The notes under the pieces are model-generated. The model was not told the origin of the DNA and did no database searches. It saw only the letters and a list, made by a program, of their open reading frames with translations. From NCBI GenBank assembly GCA_033961575.1, contig CM066727.1:115680434-115744433 (forward strand): a stretch of 64,000 bases of DNA, in the 5' to 3' direction. The translations under genes were made by a program, and so were the position numbers. The stretch comes from Aselliscus stoliczkanus. Taxonomy: Eukaryota > Chordata > Mammalia > Chiroptera > Hipposideridae. This document shows, piece after piece, positions 11,523-23,220 of this stretch (position 1 is its first letter; every line of letters starts with the position of its first letter).

Positions 11523-12289
11523 TGTTTTTATTTCTTTAAGTAGTGTTGGACTTTTTTCTGGGATTCATTTAAATTGCTTAAGATCAGTTTAATACTTTTG
11601 AAGCTTGCTTTTAAGCTGTGTTCAGGTGGATCCCTTTAGTCTGGGCTAATTTAGCGTCACCACTAAAGCATCACTCTTCTAGGGATTCTGTCTAGTGCTC
11701 CATGTGTTATGAGGTCTCCTCACTCCCGAGGGTGGGAATGTGAACCCTTTCTGGCTTTGTGTGAGCTCCACAAATTGTTTGGCCTATTGCCTTTCATTGG
11801 TTCCTCCCTCAGTCTTGTGGATATGCAGATCAGCTGGAGATTTAAGGGGGCTCTTGTACAGACCTCCAGAGCGCCCTCTCTGTGCAGTCCCCTCCTCTCC
11901 AGTATTCTGCCCAAAAATTCTAGCTCTGTGAACCCAAATTTCTATCTCCTCAGCTTGGTGGGACCACTGGGCTCCATCTGGATTCCTCCGCCTATGCGGC
12001 TGTGTGGGGTCTGCCTCTAGGCAGTAAGCTGGGCAGCCATAGGACTCACTCTTGTTTTTTTCTCTCAGGGAGTATAGCTCTGTGCTGTCTGTTGTCCAAT
12101 GTCTGAAGAAGTTGTTTCCTGTATTCTGTCCACCATTTTAGCTATTTAAGCGGGGAGGGTAAATCCAGTCCCTATGGCTGTGGACAGAAGTCCTGCCACC
12201 TTGGAAGACAAAGCTCACGCATCATCCTTCTCTGGTCAGCCTCCCCCGAGACCCCAACCCCACGTTCCTTTCCCCATGGTTTTATCTGT

Positions 12290-12432
12290 TTTTGTTTTCT
12301 AATCTCCCCCAGTAGGCTGTCTCCCTGAGCACAAAGATGATATGGCAGTTTTCTTAGTACCCCATGGACCTAGCCCAGTGCCTATCATATAGTAGGCAGC
12401 TCATGTTTATTGATTGAATGAATCAATGCAAG
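12290..12432 (+). repeat. L2 3'-end relic
   Basis: TCTCCCTGAGCACAAAGATG, then CCTAGCCCAGTGCCTATCATATAGTAGGCAGCTCA and TTGATTGAATGAATCAATG, follows the L2 3' terminus in sense orientation. Confidence 0.7.
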
Positions 12433-15125
12433 AAAATACAAGGTCACCATGCTGTGAGATTGCTAAGTAGAACAGTACCGTCCTGTGCAGGGCGTTCAGC
12501 TCCCTGGAGTGCAGACTAGACTCTGCTCTAGGGAGCTCACACCACATCTGCAGCATCTGGTTTGGTTAGTTCTGGTTGGGACATTGGCAGATTTGAATTC
12601 ATCCAGAGGAGGTACCATCCTAAGATGGTAGAAACTGTGCCACATGGGAAATGGATGAAGGGTTTGGGAATATTCATTGTGTCTGGAAATTATTTTTATG
12701 GAATGTTATGGGAAGGGGGCACAACAATGGTTTTCTAACACATTCAGGATTGATGTGGAAGAGGAAGGATTAAATACATCCTCTGGCTTCAAATGGCCAA
12801 ACCTAGGACCTGTGGGTGGAGGATTCCAGGAGATGAGATTTGGGTCCAGTTCCAAGAAGAACTTTCTCATGGCTAGAGCCATCCAGCAGAGGAATGGGCT
12901 GTCTTGTGCGGTAGTGAGCCTCCATCAGTGCTGCAGGTTAAGCAAAAACTAATATTTATTGATCAGGGATTTTGAGTTTGGGATTGTAAGGTTAGGTATT
13001 TTGCAGGAGATAATCTCTAAGATACCCTTCTCAGTGATTCAAAGTCTAACTCCTCCCTTTGAGCCTCAGGATTCATCCTTCCTTGCAACTCCCCACCCCC
13101 AACCTACATACACGTTCAGAAAACACGTAGAATGCGCTCCTCACTTGTTGTGTGCTACCCCTTATACCCCTTTATCCTTGCCTAACTATGGTGGATTCAT
13201 TCTCGGGCCTTGCAGGCCAGCTGCCCAATGTCTGTGCTTGTCTCTGTCATTCTGACTTCAGCCTGACTGGCACCCCATTGATCTGGGCTGGCCCCTGTGT
13301 CAGCACCTTGTCCCATTGTCTCCTGTGTCAGAATACACAGTGCCTTTGAGCGGATGACTCTGGTTAGCCCATTGTTGTTGGCCGCTCCCACAACATGGTC
13401 TGTCAGACTTGCTGCAGCCATTCTTGGTGCCCATGCACAGAGCTCGAAGCAGACACTGCTGCTCCTGACCTGTTCACAGGCATGTTTCTGAGTTTCGTCT
13501 CTTTCTCTGGTGGGCCTCTTTTCTCTCTGGACTGGAATCTCCTAAGGAAGTGTCACCCCACGGGGCCTAGGACAGTACATTGTAGAGGCCCTTTAAGAGT
13601 GGTCCTGGCAGATTCGTTGAAAGACTCTTCAAGCACCTGCCTTTTCCCATTTTTAAGATGGCCTCCAGAGAGCTCCAAATAAGATTCCGCCCCGGGGGGT
13701 AGGTGTGTGTGCAGCTCAGCTGCTGGAGGAGAGTGGAAGGGGCCAACTTAGAAGGGGTTATGAGTCAACAGCCCATCTCCTGCTTCATTGAGGCTACTGC
13801 TCAACATTGCTGTGAAAGAGCCTTTGTCAGGTAGCTTATAAATCTCGGGGGTCTGCTAGGGAAATCTGAGGTGCCTCCCTGGCTGCCCCCTCGTTGGTTC
13901 TGCAGCAGCTGGTTGGGCCCAGGAGGATAAGTCACAGCTGGGCAGGCTCTGGGGCAAGGGCTTTGCAGAAAGTGGGCTTGAGATGAGAGCTTCTAGCAGC
14001 TGAATGGCCTGGCTTCACCCTAGGGGTGCCGAGCCTCCAAGAACCTCTGGTGGTGTGCTGCTACTCTCTCCTCTGGCTAGCTGAGCCAGGCACTGTCATG
14101 AATGTGGAGGAGTGCTCTTGGAGATTCGGGGTGCTCTGGTCTTCCTAGTCTTGTCCACTAGATCCTTCCTTGTCTACAAGTGTGACATGTGCAAAGCCTC
14201 AGTTTGTTCCTCTGCAAAATGGGGAGAATAAGGCTTCACTGAGGAGCTGGAGGAAGGGCTCATTTGCAGGATGCCTTTTAGTGTCCGAGGCCCCCGACTT
14301 CTCAGAGCAGAGTTCACTGCCCTGAACACTGGACTTAGCCTCTTCCTCAGCAACAGCTCAGAACCCTTGGAAAATGAGAGTCCTTTCTCCCATGGAGGAA
14401 GGAGAATGTTATTTGGAAACCGATGTGCTTGGAGGGATGGAGCCTGACTGCATTTGGCCCACAAAGTCAGCTAGAAAGGGTGCTCCCAGAGAGAAGGGAG
14501 TTGCTGTGTGTATGTCCTCTGTCCATCCAGTGTTGAATCGGAGTCTGGCACAAAGTAGGCATGCAGTAGGCATTTGGGGGCCGAATGGAAGCGTCCTGGA
14601 GAAGGGAGAGCCAACATGCATGTGGCCGGACTGTGTGCCACTCACCCTGTCCCCTTCCATTTTACAGGTGAGAAAAACGGGTTTCAGCGAGGAAGCGGTA
14701 TGCCCAGGCCACTTACTGTTAGATAGGAAACCTAAGTGTTTTGTCTCCTTGTTTCCTGCTTGTTCTGTTGGAGGGTGGCCAAGACAATAATAAAAGCAGT
14801 GACATAATTACAGCTAATATTGACGGAATCCATTCTGTCACGATCTGCAATATTTTGGCCTAATTCTTGAAATGCACTCACTGCAAAGTGGTTTCCTGAA
14901 CTTGTTCTCCAGTCCCTGGGGCTTTCTTCACCAATTCCGTAGTGTCTGCCTTAGAATACACTTGCTCTTGATGTGAAGATAATGAAAATATATGTTTCTG
15001 TCAGTCTTATCCATTGTAGCTGTTGTCTCTATGCTGTTTTAGGTCAACTAATACTTTATTCAGGATCTTAACATTGGGGTGAACTTTTTAGTCTCCATTT
15101 GGTTATCAGTATGGGATTTGCTCAT
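12433..15125. other. Mostly unique sequence with weak ancient repeats
   Basis: 12670-12950 resembles a very old interspersed repeat (CAAGAAGAACTTTCTCATGG ... GGAATGGGCTGTCTTG), perhaps CR1/L3 or MIR3 class. 14190-14260 is a MIR core piece (CCTCAGTTTGTTCCTCTGCAAAATGGGGA). 14540-14580 looks like an L2/MIR 3' end (GTCTGGCACAAAGTAGGCATGCAGTAGGCA). No exon is supported. Confidence 0.45.
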
Positions 15126-15129
15126 TTAT

Positions 15130-15230
15130 GTGTTTGCCAGGTATTTACTGAGCACCTGCTGTGTTGCATGCAGGTCTTCAGCAGCAGGGGTTCAGTGGGA
15201 ATAACACCGGATGTGCCTCCCATCTGAGGA
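15130..15230 (-). repeat. L2 relic (antisense)
   Basis: GCCAGGTATTTACTGAGCACCTGCTGTGTTGCATGCAGG is the complement of the L2 3' end. Confidence 0.65.
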
Positions 15231-15579
15231 ACTCTAACTTGACTCAGCTAGCTCCAGGAGTTTGTGCAGACCCTTTTCTGTGGTATCCTCTAAGCACTCA
15301 GGGTCCCCTCACCCACCACGGGACTGAAAGTCAGCCTGGGGATGCTGCTGGAGAAGTAGACTTGGGGTCTTTCTTTTCTGTAGGGTTCCCTGCTACGAAA
15401 GTACCAAAGCATATCCCCAGGCCTTATCTTACTGTCCTTTCGTCCTGACAGTGACCTTGAGAAGTGGCTGAAATTATTTTTCCAGAGGAGGCCACTGAGC
15501 CATAAGGACTGGCAACTTGTGAGTGGGTCCCAGGACTTGGTTTCCAATCCTAGCCTCGGCTTGGTTCACCCTAAGTGTC

Positions 15580-16135
15580 CTGAGACTCATTCCTTCCACA
15601 AATACTGTGCAGGCTCCTCTGGGCCAGGTCCTGTTCAGGCCTGGGGTCCTCAAGAGCTTATATTTTAGTGGGGGAGACAGACAATAAATAAATATTTAAA
15701 ATTTGTGGTATATCAAATGGTGACAGATGCTACACACAAAAATGAAAGAGGGAAGAGATGGAGGATGGGTCAGGGGTCAGGGATTCCATACGGTTAGGTT
15801 ACTTAGGAAAGGCCTTACTGAGGAGGTGACATTTCAGCAGAGATGGAAGAACATGGCGGAGCGAGCTCTGCAGGACATGCCTCCCAGGCCAGTGGAAACA
15901 GGATGTGCAAAGGCCCTGAGGTTAGGAGTGGGGAGGCTTGCTCAAGCCCAGTGTAGCTGGAGTAAAATGAGCAAGGGGAAGATCACGGGATTCAGATACT
16001 ATAGGGCCTTGAAGGCCATTTTGGCTACTATGATGGGATAGGTGGGAGCCATTGGAGGCATTTCACCAACGAGAGACAGACCTGCCCTACATTTCAAAAA
16101 GGATCGCTGTGGCCACTATGTAGAGAATAGGTAGC
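15580..16135 (-). repeat. Long L2-like relic (antisense)
   Basis: It starts with ACTCATTCCTTCCACAAATACTGTGCAGG and GGGGGAGACAGACAATAAATAAA. It then runs through AGGCCTTACTGAGGAGGTGACATTT, GTGCAAAGGCCCTGAGG, GGGCCTTGAAGGCCATTTTGG and GGGAGCCATTGGAGGC, in the order known for a common mammalian LINE relic. One of the longest ancient repeats in the window. The L2 family name is from memory. Confidence 0.7.
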
Positions 16136-16139
16136 AACA

Positions 16140-16265
16140 ATGGCAACAATAATAACTTATCTGTCAGGCACTTATTGTGTGCCAGGCACAGTACAGACCC
16201 CTCATGTGCCTGTCCTATTCAATGACTTTATCTCGAAAACTCCATCTCCATCTTACTTAGGGGGA
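16140..16265 (-). repeat. MIR/L2-type relic (antisense)
   Basis: GGCACTTATTGTGTGCCAGGCACAGTACAGACCCCTCATGTGCC is the complement of a MIR/L2 3' region. Confidence 0.65.
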
Positions 16266-17150
16266 AGTAGAGACTTGGCTGGGAGGGCTGGCTTTCAGCT
16301 TCCGTCAGTCTGGTTCCAAAGTCTTTACTCTTGACAGTTGTCCAGTATTCAGGGGCAAAGGGAGAGATTGTTTAGGATGACAGTGAACAAACGTCTGGGT
16401 GTGACGGTCAGGCTGATCCTGTGCCTGTTCTATGGCTGCTTTCAGGTGCTCAGCTGGCCACCCAGAAGAGGGGCGAGGGGCAGGCTTCCTCCCCTAACTG
16501 GCTGGTTTGGTGGAGGGTGGGGCAAATTGCTTTCACAGGAGGGAAGGCCGCTTGGGGTGTGGCATTTGAGCCCTTTCTCCAGCAGCCTCTTTGGGCCTGT
16601 GAGGACCCTGTCTGTGTCTTCGCGTTTGGCCCAGTAGACAAGCCCTGTTACTTGGTGCTCCTGAGGCAGGTGGCAGGAGACCATTGCCAAAGGTCTGTCC
16701 CTCCCTGGAGACAGGACCTCCCTCTCTTAGTGATGTGTGGCCCAAAATGCCCTGTATTTTATCGACCCCTTTTCTTCCAAGTAGCTCAGATCAGTTTCAG
16801 AATGTCATTTCCATAATCCTCATATTTATTGTTCCCTAAGGAAGTAAGGAGATTTTTCCTTGTCTTTAAAAATCCTGCTGCAGGGTGGAAAATTGGGGTC
16901 AGAGTGTGAGGCTGGGCTAGAGTGAGGGAGGGAACCCAGAGGCCCAGGCGTTGGGGCAGCTCGCTTTGAGCAGGGCAGGGAGGGCAGAGGTGATGGAGGG
17001 GGGACACTGAGGATTCTGGATTTGTGTTTGCTCTGCGCTGTGGTGTCTGGGTTTGTGGGCGGCCAGGGCCGGTACCCTTGCCTTTACTAGGAGCTGTCTC
17101 AAGTTGCTAATTGGCCTTGGTGGGACACAGGGCCTGCTCTGTGTTCACGT
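16266..17150. other. Unique sequence, no feature recognised
   Basis: Several short overlapping frames on both strands. Nothing is supported as a gene or a repeat. Confidence 0.5.
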
Positions 17151-17500
17151 CCACACACGCACTCATATTTCGTGTTCATATGTGCTCTCGTGTTCTCACA
17201 CAAGCTTGCTCACACACACTCACCGGCACCCTGCCCCCCACACACATACACAGTGCATAGTCACTCTTGCAGCACACACGCTCACATGCTTGTTCATACT
17301 TTCCTGTTCACACGTGTGCCTGCCCACAGACAGTCGCCTCTACCCTCTCCCTCACACATGCACACTCGCTCTTAGCATGCACACTCGCTCTTGCACACGG
17401 ACTTACATGCTGTTCTCGCTCATGTTCTCACACACATGCACGCTTGCTCACATGCTCGCCCAGTTCACCCATGCTCACACCCTCCCACACCCACAGTGTG
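17150..17500. repeat. Degenerate CACA/CTCACA low-complexity array
   Basis: CA-rich units such as CACACTCGCTCTT (adjacent copies near 17361 and 17381), TGCTCACA and GTTCTCACACA recur irregularly. The His/Thr/Cys-rich plus-strand open frames here are translations of this repeat and are not proteins. Confidence 0.85.
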
Positions 17501-19439
17501 GCGTTTGGGCTGCATGTGTCAGAGATGGGCACTCCCAGCTGGCAGTTGACTTGGCACAAGAGTTTGTGACAGCAGAGCAGTCTCCACAGCACCATCCCAC
17601 CCCACCCCATACCTCAGCTTTCCCCTTTTGTATAGTAAAGAGTGAGAACTTGAGGAGAGGAGACTGAAAACACACAGGTGGTTCAAGTTCTGAGAGCCAC
17701 AGGCTGCAAGCGTTGGACCTGTGAAATGCGAAATGTCTGTAAAGTGAGCTCAGAAGGTGGCGGGAAGTGGGGAGATTCTTAAACTTAGAGGAGACAGCCC
17801 CTCCAGCTGGGCTCCCTGGCTGCACCCCTCCAGCCTGTGCCCTGCTCTGGGGGCAGGAGCTGAGTGCACGCCCCTGACGCTGAACAGACACTAGCAGCAG
17901 AGCCAGACCTCGGCAGGCCCCGTGGAGGGTGGCCCCTGGTTTGGCAGCATGGAGAAGGACCCTGTTGGGAAGGAAAGGCTCCTTCTTGGCTGCTCAGATC
18001 ACAGCAGGTTAACAGCCACAGAAGCCAAGCGAACAGACCCTAACTGTTTCCATTTCAGAAACCTCACTGCCACTGCAGAAGCCACCACTGCAAAGCACGA
18101 GACCATCTCGGGGCTGTGTGAATCCAATTAGACTTAGCCTCCAGCTGCCTCCTTCCAGGGGTGGGGAAAGGAGGCGCTGAGGGGCAGAGGCTCTATCTAG
18201 AAAGCTGCCTCCATAAATCTGAGTTAAGATTGGTGGAGGGGCCAGACTGTTATTCATCCTTGGCTGTTTCTTCTTACCTTGAGATCCAGCAAGTGAAAAT
18301 TCTGCACGGAAACCTGAGGTCAGCCCTGCAGGACTGTAAGAGGTGGGAGGTGGCCTGGAGACCTGGCTTGTAATCTCAGTGGTTTGGCTGATGGCCTGAG
18401 GGTTTCTGAGCTGAATGCTCAGGCATTCTCAGGTTGGGGAGGAGAGAGGCCTCTCAGCAGAGAGCTTCCCTGCCCCAGCCCAACCAAAGGATCCCATGTA
18501 CCTTTTACCCCAGGCCTCTGCATGCTTGTTGTTAGATCTGGTTCCCTCTTTCTGTTTAGGGCACTGGCTTCTTGGTGGCCTGTGCCCTGTTGGGCAGCCA
18601 GATTTCTCCAGGGACCCTTAGGTCACATGCAGAGCCAGCCTTCTGCCTGCATGTCTTCATTCTTCATGCTCAGATTGGTTGCATTTTATTGATTCTTATA
18701 TCAGCTTGTTCTGGAAAAGATGATTAAAGCCAACCAAATACCTGATAGTGCCACTTGGGCATGGATTTGTTTGTTCCTGACTTCAGTCTCACCTGTCGAC
18801 TAGGATTCTCGTCTGCGGCCAGCAGTGGGATGGATTGTGAGGGGTCCCCAAGCCTTTGCACGTATTCCTGCTGCCTGGAACTTCAGGCTGTGTGTCCATT
18901 ACTTATCCTTGAGGATTCGGTCTAGATGTCACTTCCGTCCACTAAGCGTTCCTTGCTCCCCTGGCTGGGCTGGGTGCCTTCCTTATGTAACCCCATAGCA
19001 CCGGGTGCTGAGGCTGTGGAGATGAGTGAGACAGTCTACCCCAGAGTCTAGGGGTGTAGACAGTGAGCAACCTGGCATTGACAACACAGTGTGGTAAAGG
19101 TCCCAGAGCTGGCACATTGTGCCACACTGGAGGCCTTGAAATGAAAAAGTATTCATTCTTCACTCACACTGTAGGATTCTAGGGTAGGAATCTCTTCGTG
19201 TGTGCAAAGCACTGCTTCATTGTCTTTTAAATTCCGGAGTTACTGTGGAGAAGTCGAAGGCCATTCTGATTTTAATCCTTGTAGGTAACATGGTTTTTCT
19301 CCCTGGAGTCTCAGATGTCCTATGTAAAAGTCCCCTCTCTGTCTAGTGTTCTGAAATTGCAACAACGACGGGCCTCAGTGTGGATGAACCTCCATCCGGC
19401 GCACTCGGGAACCTTTCAGTCTGGAAACACGCACTGTTT
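17501..19439. other. Unique sequence with an L2 relic
   Basis: 19000-19115 (GGTGCTGAGGCTGTGGAGATGAGTGAGACAG ... GACAGTGAGCAACC) is a probable antisense L2 piece. The rest holds no repeat or exon that I can support. Confidence 0.45.
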
Positions 19440-19880
19440 AGTTCTGGAAAGTTTTCTTGAATTACTTCATCGATATTTTGCTCCTGCCATTTTCTGTCTC
19501 CTTTCCTCTGGAACGCCTAGAATTTGAATATAGAATCTCCTGGATTGGTCCCATAATTTTATTACCTTTTCTCCTCTATGCGCCCCCCCCCCGCCTCCTT
19601 TCGGGGAGACTTTTTCAGTTATCGTTTAGCCTTCTGTTGAGGTTTTCATTTTAGTTAGCATATTTTCAATTTCTACGAGTTCTTATGTTTTCTAAAAATA
19701 CTCTTTTTAAAAATAGCGCCCTGTTTTGGTTTCATGGATGCATTATCACCTGTTATTTCTCTGAGGCTATTCATGATAGCTTTATTTTTGGGAGGAAAGA
19801 TTGTTTCTCATTATTTCCTAGGGTGTGTGTTTGCTGTTCCTTTGCCTCTGTCTTTCCTCTGACATGCTTTCACCAGAAGT
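19440..19880 (-). repeat. Old LINE-1-like fragment (antisense)
   Basis: T-rich plus strand with blocks such as TTTTCAATTTCTACGAGTTCTTATGTTTTCT and CTGTTTTGGTTTCATGGATGCA, typical of antisense L1-lineage DNA. No frame is preserved. Confidence 0.4.
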
Positions 19881-19927
19881 CTAGTGATCCTTGGTGATCC
19901 GCTTGTATTTGCACAGGGTATTAAGCT

Positions 19928-20100
19928 GTGTGTGTGTGTCTGTGTCTGTGCGTGTGTGTCTGTGTCTGTGCGTGTGTGTCTGTCTGTGTGTGTGTGTCTG
20001 TGTGTGTGTCTGTGTGTGCGTGTGTGTCTGTGTGTGTGCGTGTGTGTCTGTCTGTGTGTGTGTGCATGTGTGTGTGTGTCTGTGTGTGTGTGTGTGTGCA
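19928..20100. repeat. (TG)n with TGTC variants
   Basis: About 170 bp of TGTGTGTC/TGTGCG units. The Cys/Val-rich plus-strand frames are translations of the repeat. The array is interrupted and lacks long pure runs. Confidence 0.97.
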
Positions 20101-20480
20101 GTGCTGTGGACTCTGCGCCTCACATAGGGTGACCTGGGTGGCCAGTTTTATTCAGGAATCTTGTAAGTTGGTATCGTAGGTGTTTTCTCTTGAGCTGTTA
20201 AGATTCCCTAGAGAAGAATCTTGTAATCTACTTGGACCCATCTGAGGCTCACCCTCGTGCCCAGGAACCTGATGGGGAGAGGGCAGGGGTCTGGGCTTCC
20301 TGTATGTCAACTTCACCCTCTGTTTTCACCATGGCGCTCTGCATTTCCTTGTGCTCAGGTCCCTTAGCCCAGAGGCCTCCTGCTGTATTTTCACCAAAGC
20401 ACACACCCCTGGGGTGGGGGTGGGACAGCCACCTGGGGAGAGAGGGGGGACAACTATGACACTTTTTCTAAAGCCAACCT

Positions 20481-20627
20481 TTTTTCTGTTTTTTGTTTGT
20501 TTGTTTGTTTGTTTGTTTGTTTTGAGGGCAGCATCACTGGCCCTCATATGTGGGACCCGAACCCGGGCCGCTGGCTTCCCAAGCCAGCTCTTAACCACCA
20601 ACCACCACGCCACTCGGCTGGCCCACT
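20481..20627 (-). mobile_element. Lineage-specific SINE, head-only short form (copy D)
   Basis: On the minus strand it reads GGGCCAGCCGAGTGGCGTG..., keeps the B-box-like GTTCGGGTCCCACATATGAGG, and then goes straight into an (AAAC)n tail. Flanks share CTAAAGCCAAC (20468-20478 and 20628-20638). The head contains a small internal duplication of AACCACC. Confidence 0.92.
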
Positions 20628-21734
20628 CTAAAGCCAACTTTAATCAGGCCCCCTGGCAACCCCTCCTGCTGCTATCATCTCTAAGCCCCCTGGGGGGCCT
20701 GGGATGCCAATGCAGCCTTAGGTTTCCTGTGTCAATTAACACTTGTCCTTCTGCTCTCCAGCCTCTACTCTAAAATTCTGTTCTCTCCCCTTCTGCTCTC
20801 TTTGAAATTGTGGGTTTATGCTTTAAAAGTCTTCTTGTGTTAGTGAGGTGTGGGGGCGGCAGAGGTGAATGTGTTCTCCCTGAGAGCTTTGCCCAGACCG
20901 AAGTTGTTATTTAGCTGAAGTTGTTATTTAGCTGCCCGCACTGTTGTTAACAGATTCTTCAGCCTTTGTGGGAAATGCATGAAGGGTCATTTTATTTTGG
21001 TGCAGAATCCCAGTAACTAGAGCTGTGCCAGTCACACGCCAGGTCCTTATAATCGCTGACTGAAAGAATGAATGAACAAATGAACTGCAAACAGACTTGG
21101 AAACAAAAATGGCGACGGAAACTCTGTTCACCCAGGTTTCAGCTCTGTGCTGATATCCAAGCCGCTGAGTGTGACTCTGACCCTGTTAAATATAAAATTG
21201 TTGATCATAGTTTGTGGCTATTAGTGGGGACACTTCACTTTTTCCTCATTTGGCCCTAGTTTCTTTGGCTGTAGTGAGTATGTGTTGCTTCTATGATTTT
21301 TGAAGAGGAGTTAAAGAAACGTGAATGAGAATGCGTGTAGTTGAGCATGGAAGCTCCTGTGTGGGCACAACCCGCTGCCCTACCAAGCTGCTCACAGGTC
21401 CCGCTCACCACGTAGTTTCTTGCTCTGCAGCACAAGTGGTTGGACGGGATGCATCTAAGGTTTCGTCCAAGTGCCAGTCCTGTGATTGTACCATTGTCCT
21501 TTCTTGTTTGTATCACCATAGTGTAAGTCTTTGGTGGAAAAGAACCGCCCCACCTCCTTTTCTGTTTTTGACCTAGAATGACTTTCGTCCACTCTGAATC
21601 CCTTCAGTCCTGGGGTGCAGAGTGAATCCCTGCTGCTCTCCGAGCAAGCCCCGCCTGCTCCAGGGCGTGCCGGTCTCCTGCCCCCGAGCCTGCATTGGCA
21701 TTTTCAGTGTGCAGGTGGGCAGAGGAAGGGGCCC
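20628..21734. other. Unique sequence, no gene
   Basis: Includes a perfect tandem duplication of about 17 bp (GAAGTTGTTATTTAGCT) near 20900-20935. No other recognised feature. Confidence 0.5.
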
Positions 21735-21905
21735 ATAGTGCTGGTTCGAATTTAAATTCTGCTGTTTACACTGTGTGACCTTGGACAGCTTACCTAGTCT
21801 CTTTGAGCTTCCGTTTCCTCATCTGTCCAGAGGAAATTTGTAATAAAAGCTTTCTGATGGGGTTTATATGAAAATTAAATGAGACAGATATGTGTTTAAA
21901 ACTCC
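21735..21905 (+). repeat. MIR SINE relic
   Basis: Sense MIR order: GCTGGTTCGAATTTAAATTCTGC, CACTGTGTGACCTTGGACAGC, CGTTTCCTCATCTGTC, AATTAAATGAGACAG. Confidence 0.85.
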
Positions 21906-21929
21906 CCCTTTAACGCATGGCAAAAAATT

Positions 21930-22065
21930 GAGCCATAGCACAAGATGATGGTAATAACCATAGTAAACATGTATGTGCCACGAAGAAGATACTTTTATTA
22001 TTTTTATTTTACAAATGAGACTAAGCCATAAAGAAATAACTTGCCCAAGGTTGTAAATCAAGGAA
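21930..22065 (-). repeat. MIR SINE relic (antisense)
   Basis: TTTACAAATGAGACTAAGCC, then AATAACTTGCCCAAGGTTGTAAATCAAGG, is the complement of the MIR core. Confidence 0.75.
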
Positions 22066-22094
22066 TTTAGACTTTAAATTTTCTTTAAGTGTTT

Positions 22095-22330
22095 TGTGTT
22101 TGCATTTGTTCCACCAATATTTATTTGACAGCTGACTCTATGTTCAGGCCTTGGTGCTGGGAATACAGCAGTGAAGGAAGTCAAGCTCTTGCCCTCACAT
22201 GGTTTATATTCTAGTGTAAGAGCCGGTCATGAACAAGCTAGTACATGTATAACAGCTGGAGTTAAGTGTGATGGAGAAAACTAAGCCAGGTCAGAGCACA
22301 GGGAAGGCCTGGGCACGTGTGGGCGGGGAA
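22095..22330 (-). repeat. L2-like relic (antisense)
   Basis: CACCAATATTTATTTGACAGC, TTGGTGCTGGGAATACAGCAGTGAAGGAAG, GCTCTTGCCCTCACATGGTTTATATTCTAGTG and TCAGAGCACAGGGAAGGCCT follow the same old LINE seen at 15.6 kb. Confidence 0.75.
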
Positions 22331-23204
22331 CGAAAGGGGAGGAGGTGGGGGAGGGAAGAGGAGAGAAGGCGAATGGGTTATTTTGTGGCGGGTGGGTAGG
22401 GAAATAAGTTATATTCCATAGGGACCTCAAAGATTCGAAGGGACAGTCCCCTGGGAGACCTGGGGAAGTAAGTTCCAGGTGCTGCGAACAGGGATTGCCA
22501 TTCTGTTTGAGTGGCAGAGCTGAGGACTTGGGCTTGTTTCCTCAACTGCCTGTTTCCCCTTTGAAGTCAGACTGTGGTTTCTTATTTCGTGTCCTGGAGG
22601 ATGTTGGGTAAGGTGATGGGCACTTCGGTAGGTGATCAACACCCATTTTTTGGTTGATGAACTCTCCCACTTTTGTCTTCTTAGATCATTGGCGGAGGGT
22701 TTGTACACTGTCAGTGCTCTCAGGCGGCCTCAGCTCCCTTCCCACAGTCTCCAGAGAGATGGGGGCTGTGAGGATGGCAGGGGAGCACAGACAGGGGAGC
22801 CCTGGCTGCCTGCAGGCCCCTCCACTCTGCACTGCAGCCTTGGTCCTTCACCAGGCCACGTCCCCCGCACCCCACACCCCCTCTTTGTAAACGTGGCTCC
22901 CTCCTGCTCCTTTAGATCTCAGAGTCAAGTCCATCTGCCAGAAAGCCTTCCCTGAGCCTGGGCCTCGGTCCGTCCCTTGTTCTGTGCTCTCACAGGCTGT
23001 GGGTTTTTTCTTTCACAGCACTTCTCTCCATTGATGATTGTATCTCACCTGTGTGGTCCTCACACCCCAATTGTCTTCCTCACTGGGCAGTAAACGCCAC
23101 AGGGAGGAGGCCCTGACTGCCATCACTCATCCCTGTCCTTCCCCGCATCTCTGGCATCCTGCACAGAGGTTGGTGTGTTTTGCCTGGGAGCTGGATTTAG
23201 CTTG
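22331..23204. other. Unique sequence with a weak L2 3' end
   Basis: 23020-23190 (CAGTAAACGCCACAGGGAGGAGG ... CATCCTGCACAGAGGTTGGTG) may be an L2 3' relic. No exon is supported. Confidence 0.45.
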
Positions 23205-23220
23205 TGGGCTCTAGTTTTTT
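23205..23220. repeat. Target-site duplication, retrocopy 3' side
   Basis: TGGGCTCTAGTTTTTT, identical to the copy at 25514-25529. On the minus strand the site reads TTTAAAAAACTAG at its 5' junction, compatible with L1 endonuclease cleavage at TT|AAAA. Confidence 0.93.

Larger units (their letters stand above)
9591..12180 (-). mobile_element. HAL1/LINE-1-type retrotransposon fragment, split by three SINEs
   Basis: The plus strand is T-rich and reads like the complement of an L1-lineage element. On the minus strand, 9906-9703 translates to a coiled-coil segment with repeated EMKNT heptad-like units and an IETLQNEVQKEKRLK stretch, as in L1/HAL1 ORF1 proteins. The sequence resumes after each SINE, ending in the segment from about 11523. 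HAL1 elements carry ORF1 but no reverse transcriptase, and I see no ORF2-like part here. The right limit is approximate, and assignment to HAL1 rather than another L1 lineage is from memory. The element is old and defective. Confidence 0.65.

Noticed and set aside
11107..11592. 161-codon frame and similar ones at 10.1, 10.4, 24.1, 25.5 and 62.5 kb
   Set aside because: They are translations of the same SINE and share its sequence.
17150..17500. CRISPR-like repeat/spacer array
   Set aside because: Units are irregular in length and sequence, there are no constant repeats with unique spacers, and the genome is mammalian.
17053..17667. 204-codon plus-strand frame rich in His, Thr, Cys and Leu
   Set aside because: It is kept open by the CA-rich low-complexity array.
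19884..20179. Three overlapping Cys/Val-rich frames
   Set aside because: All are (TG)n translations in the three plus-strand frames.
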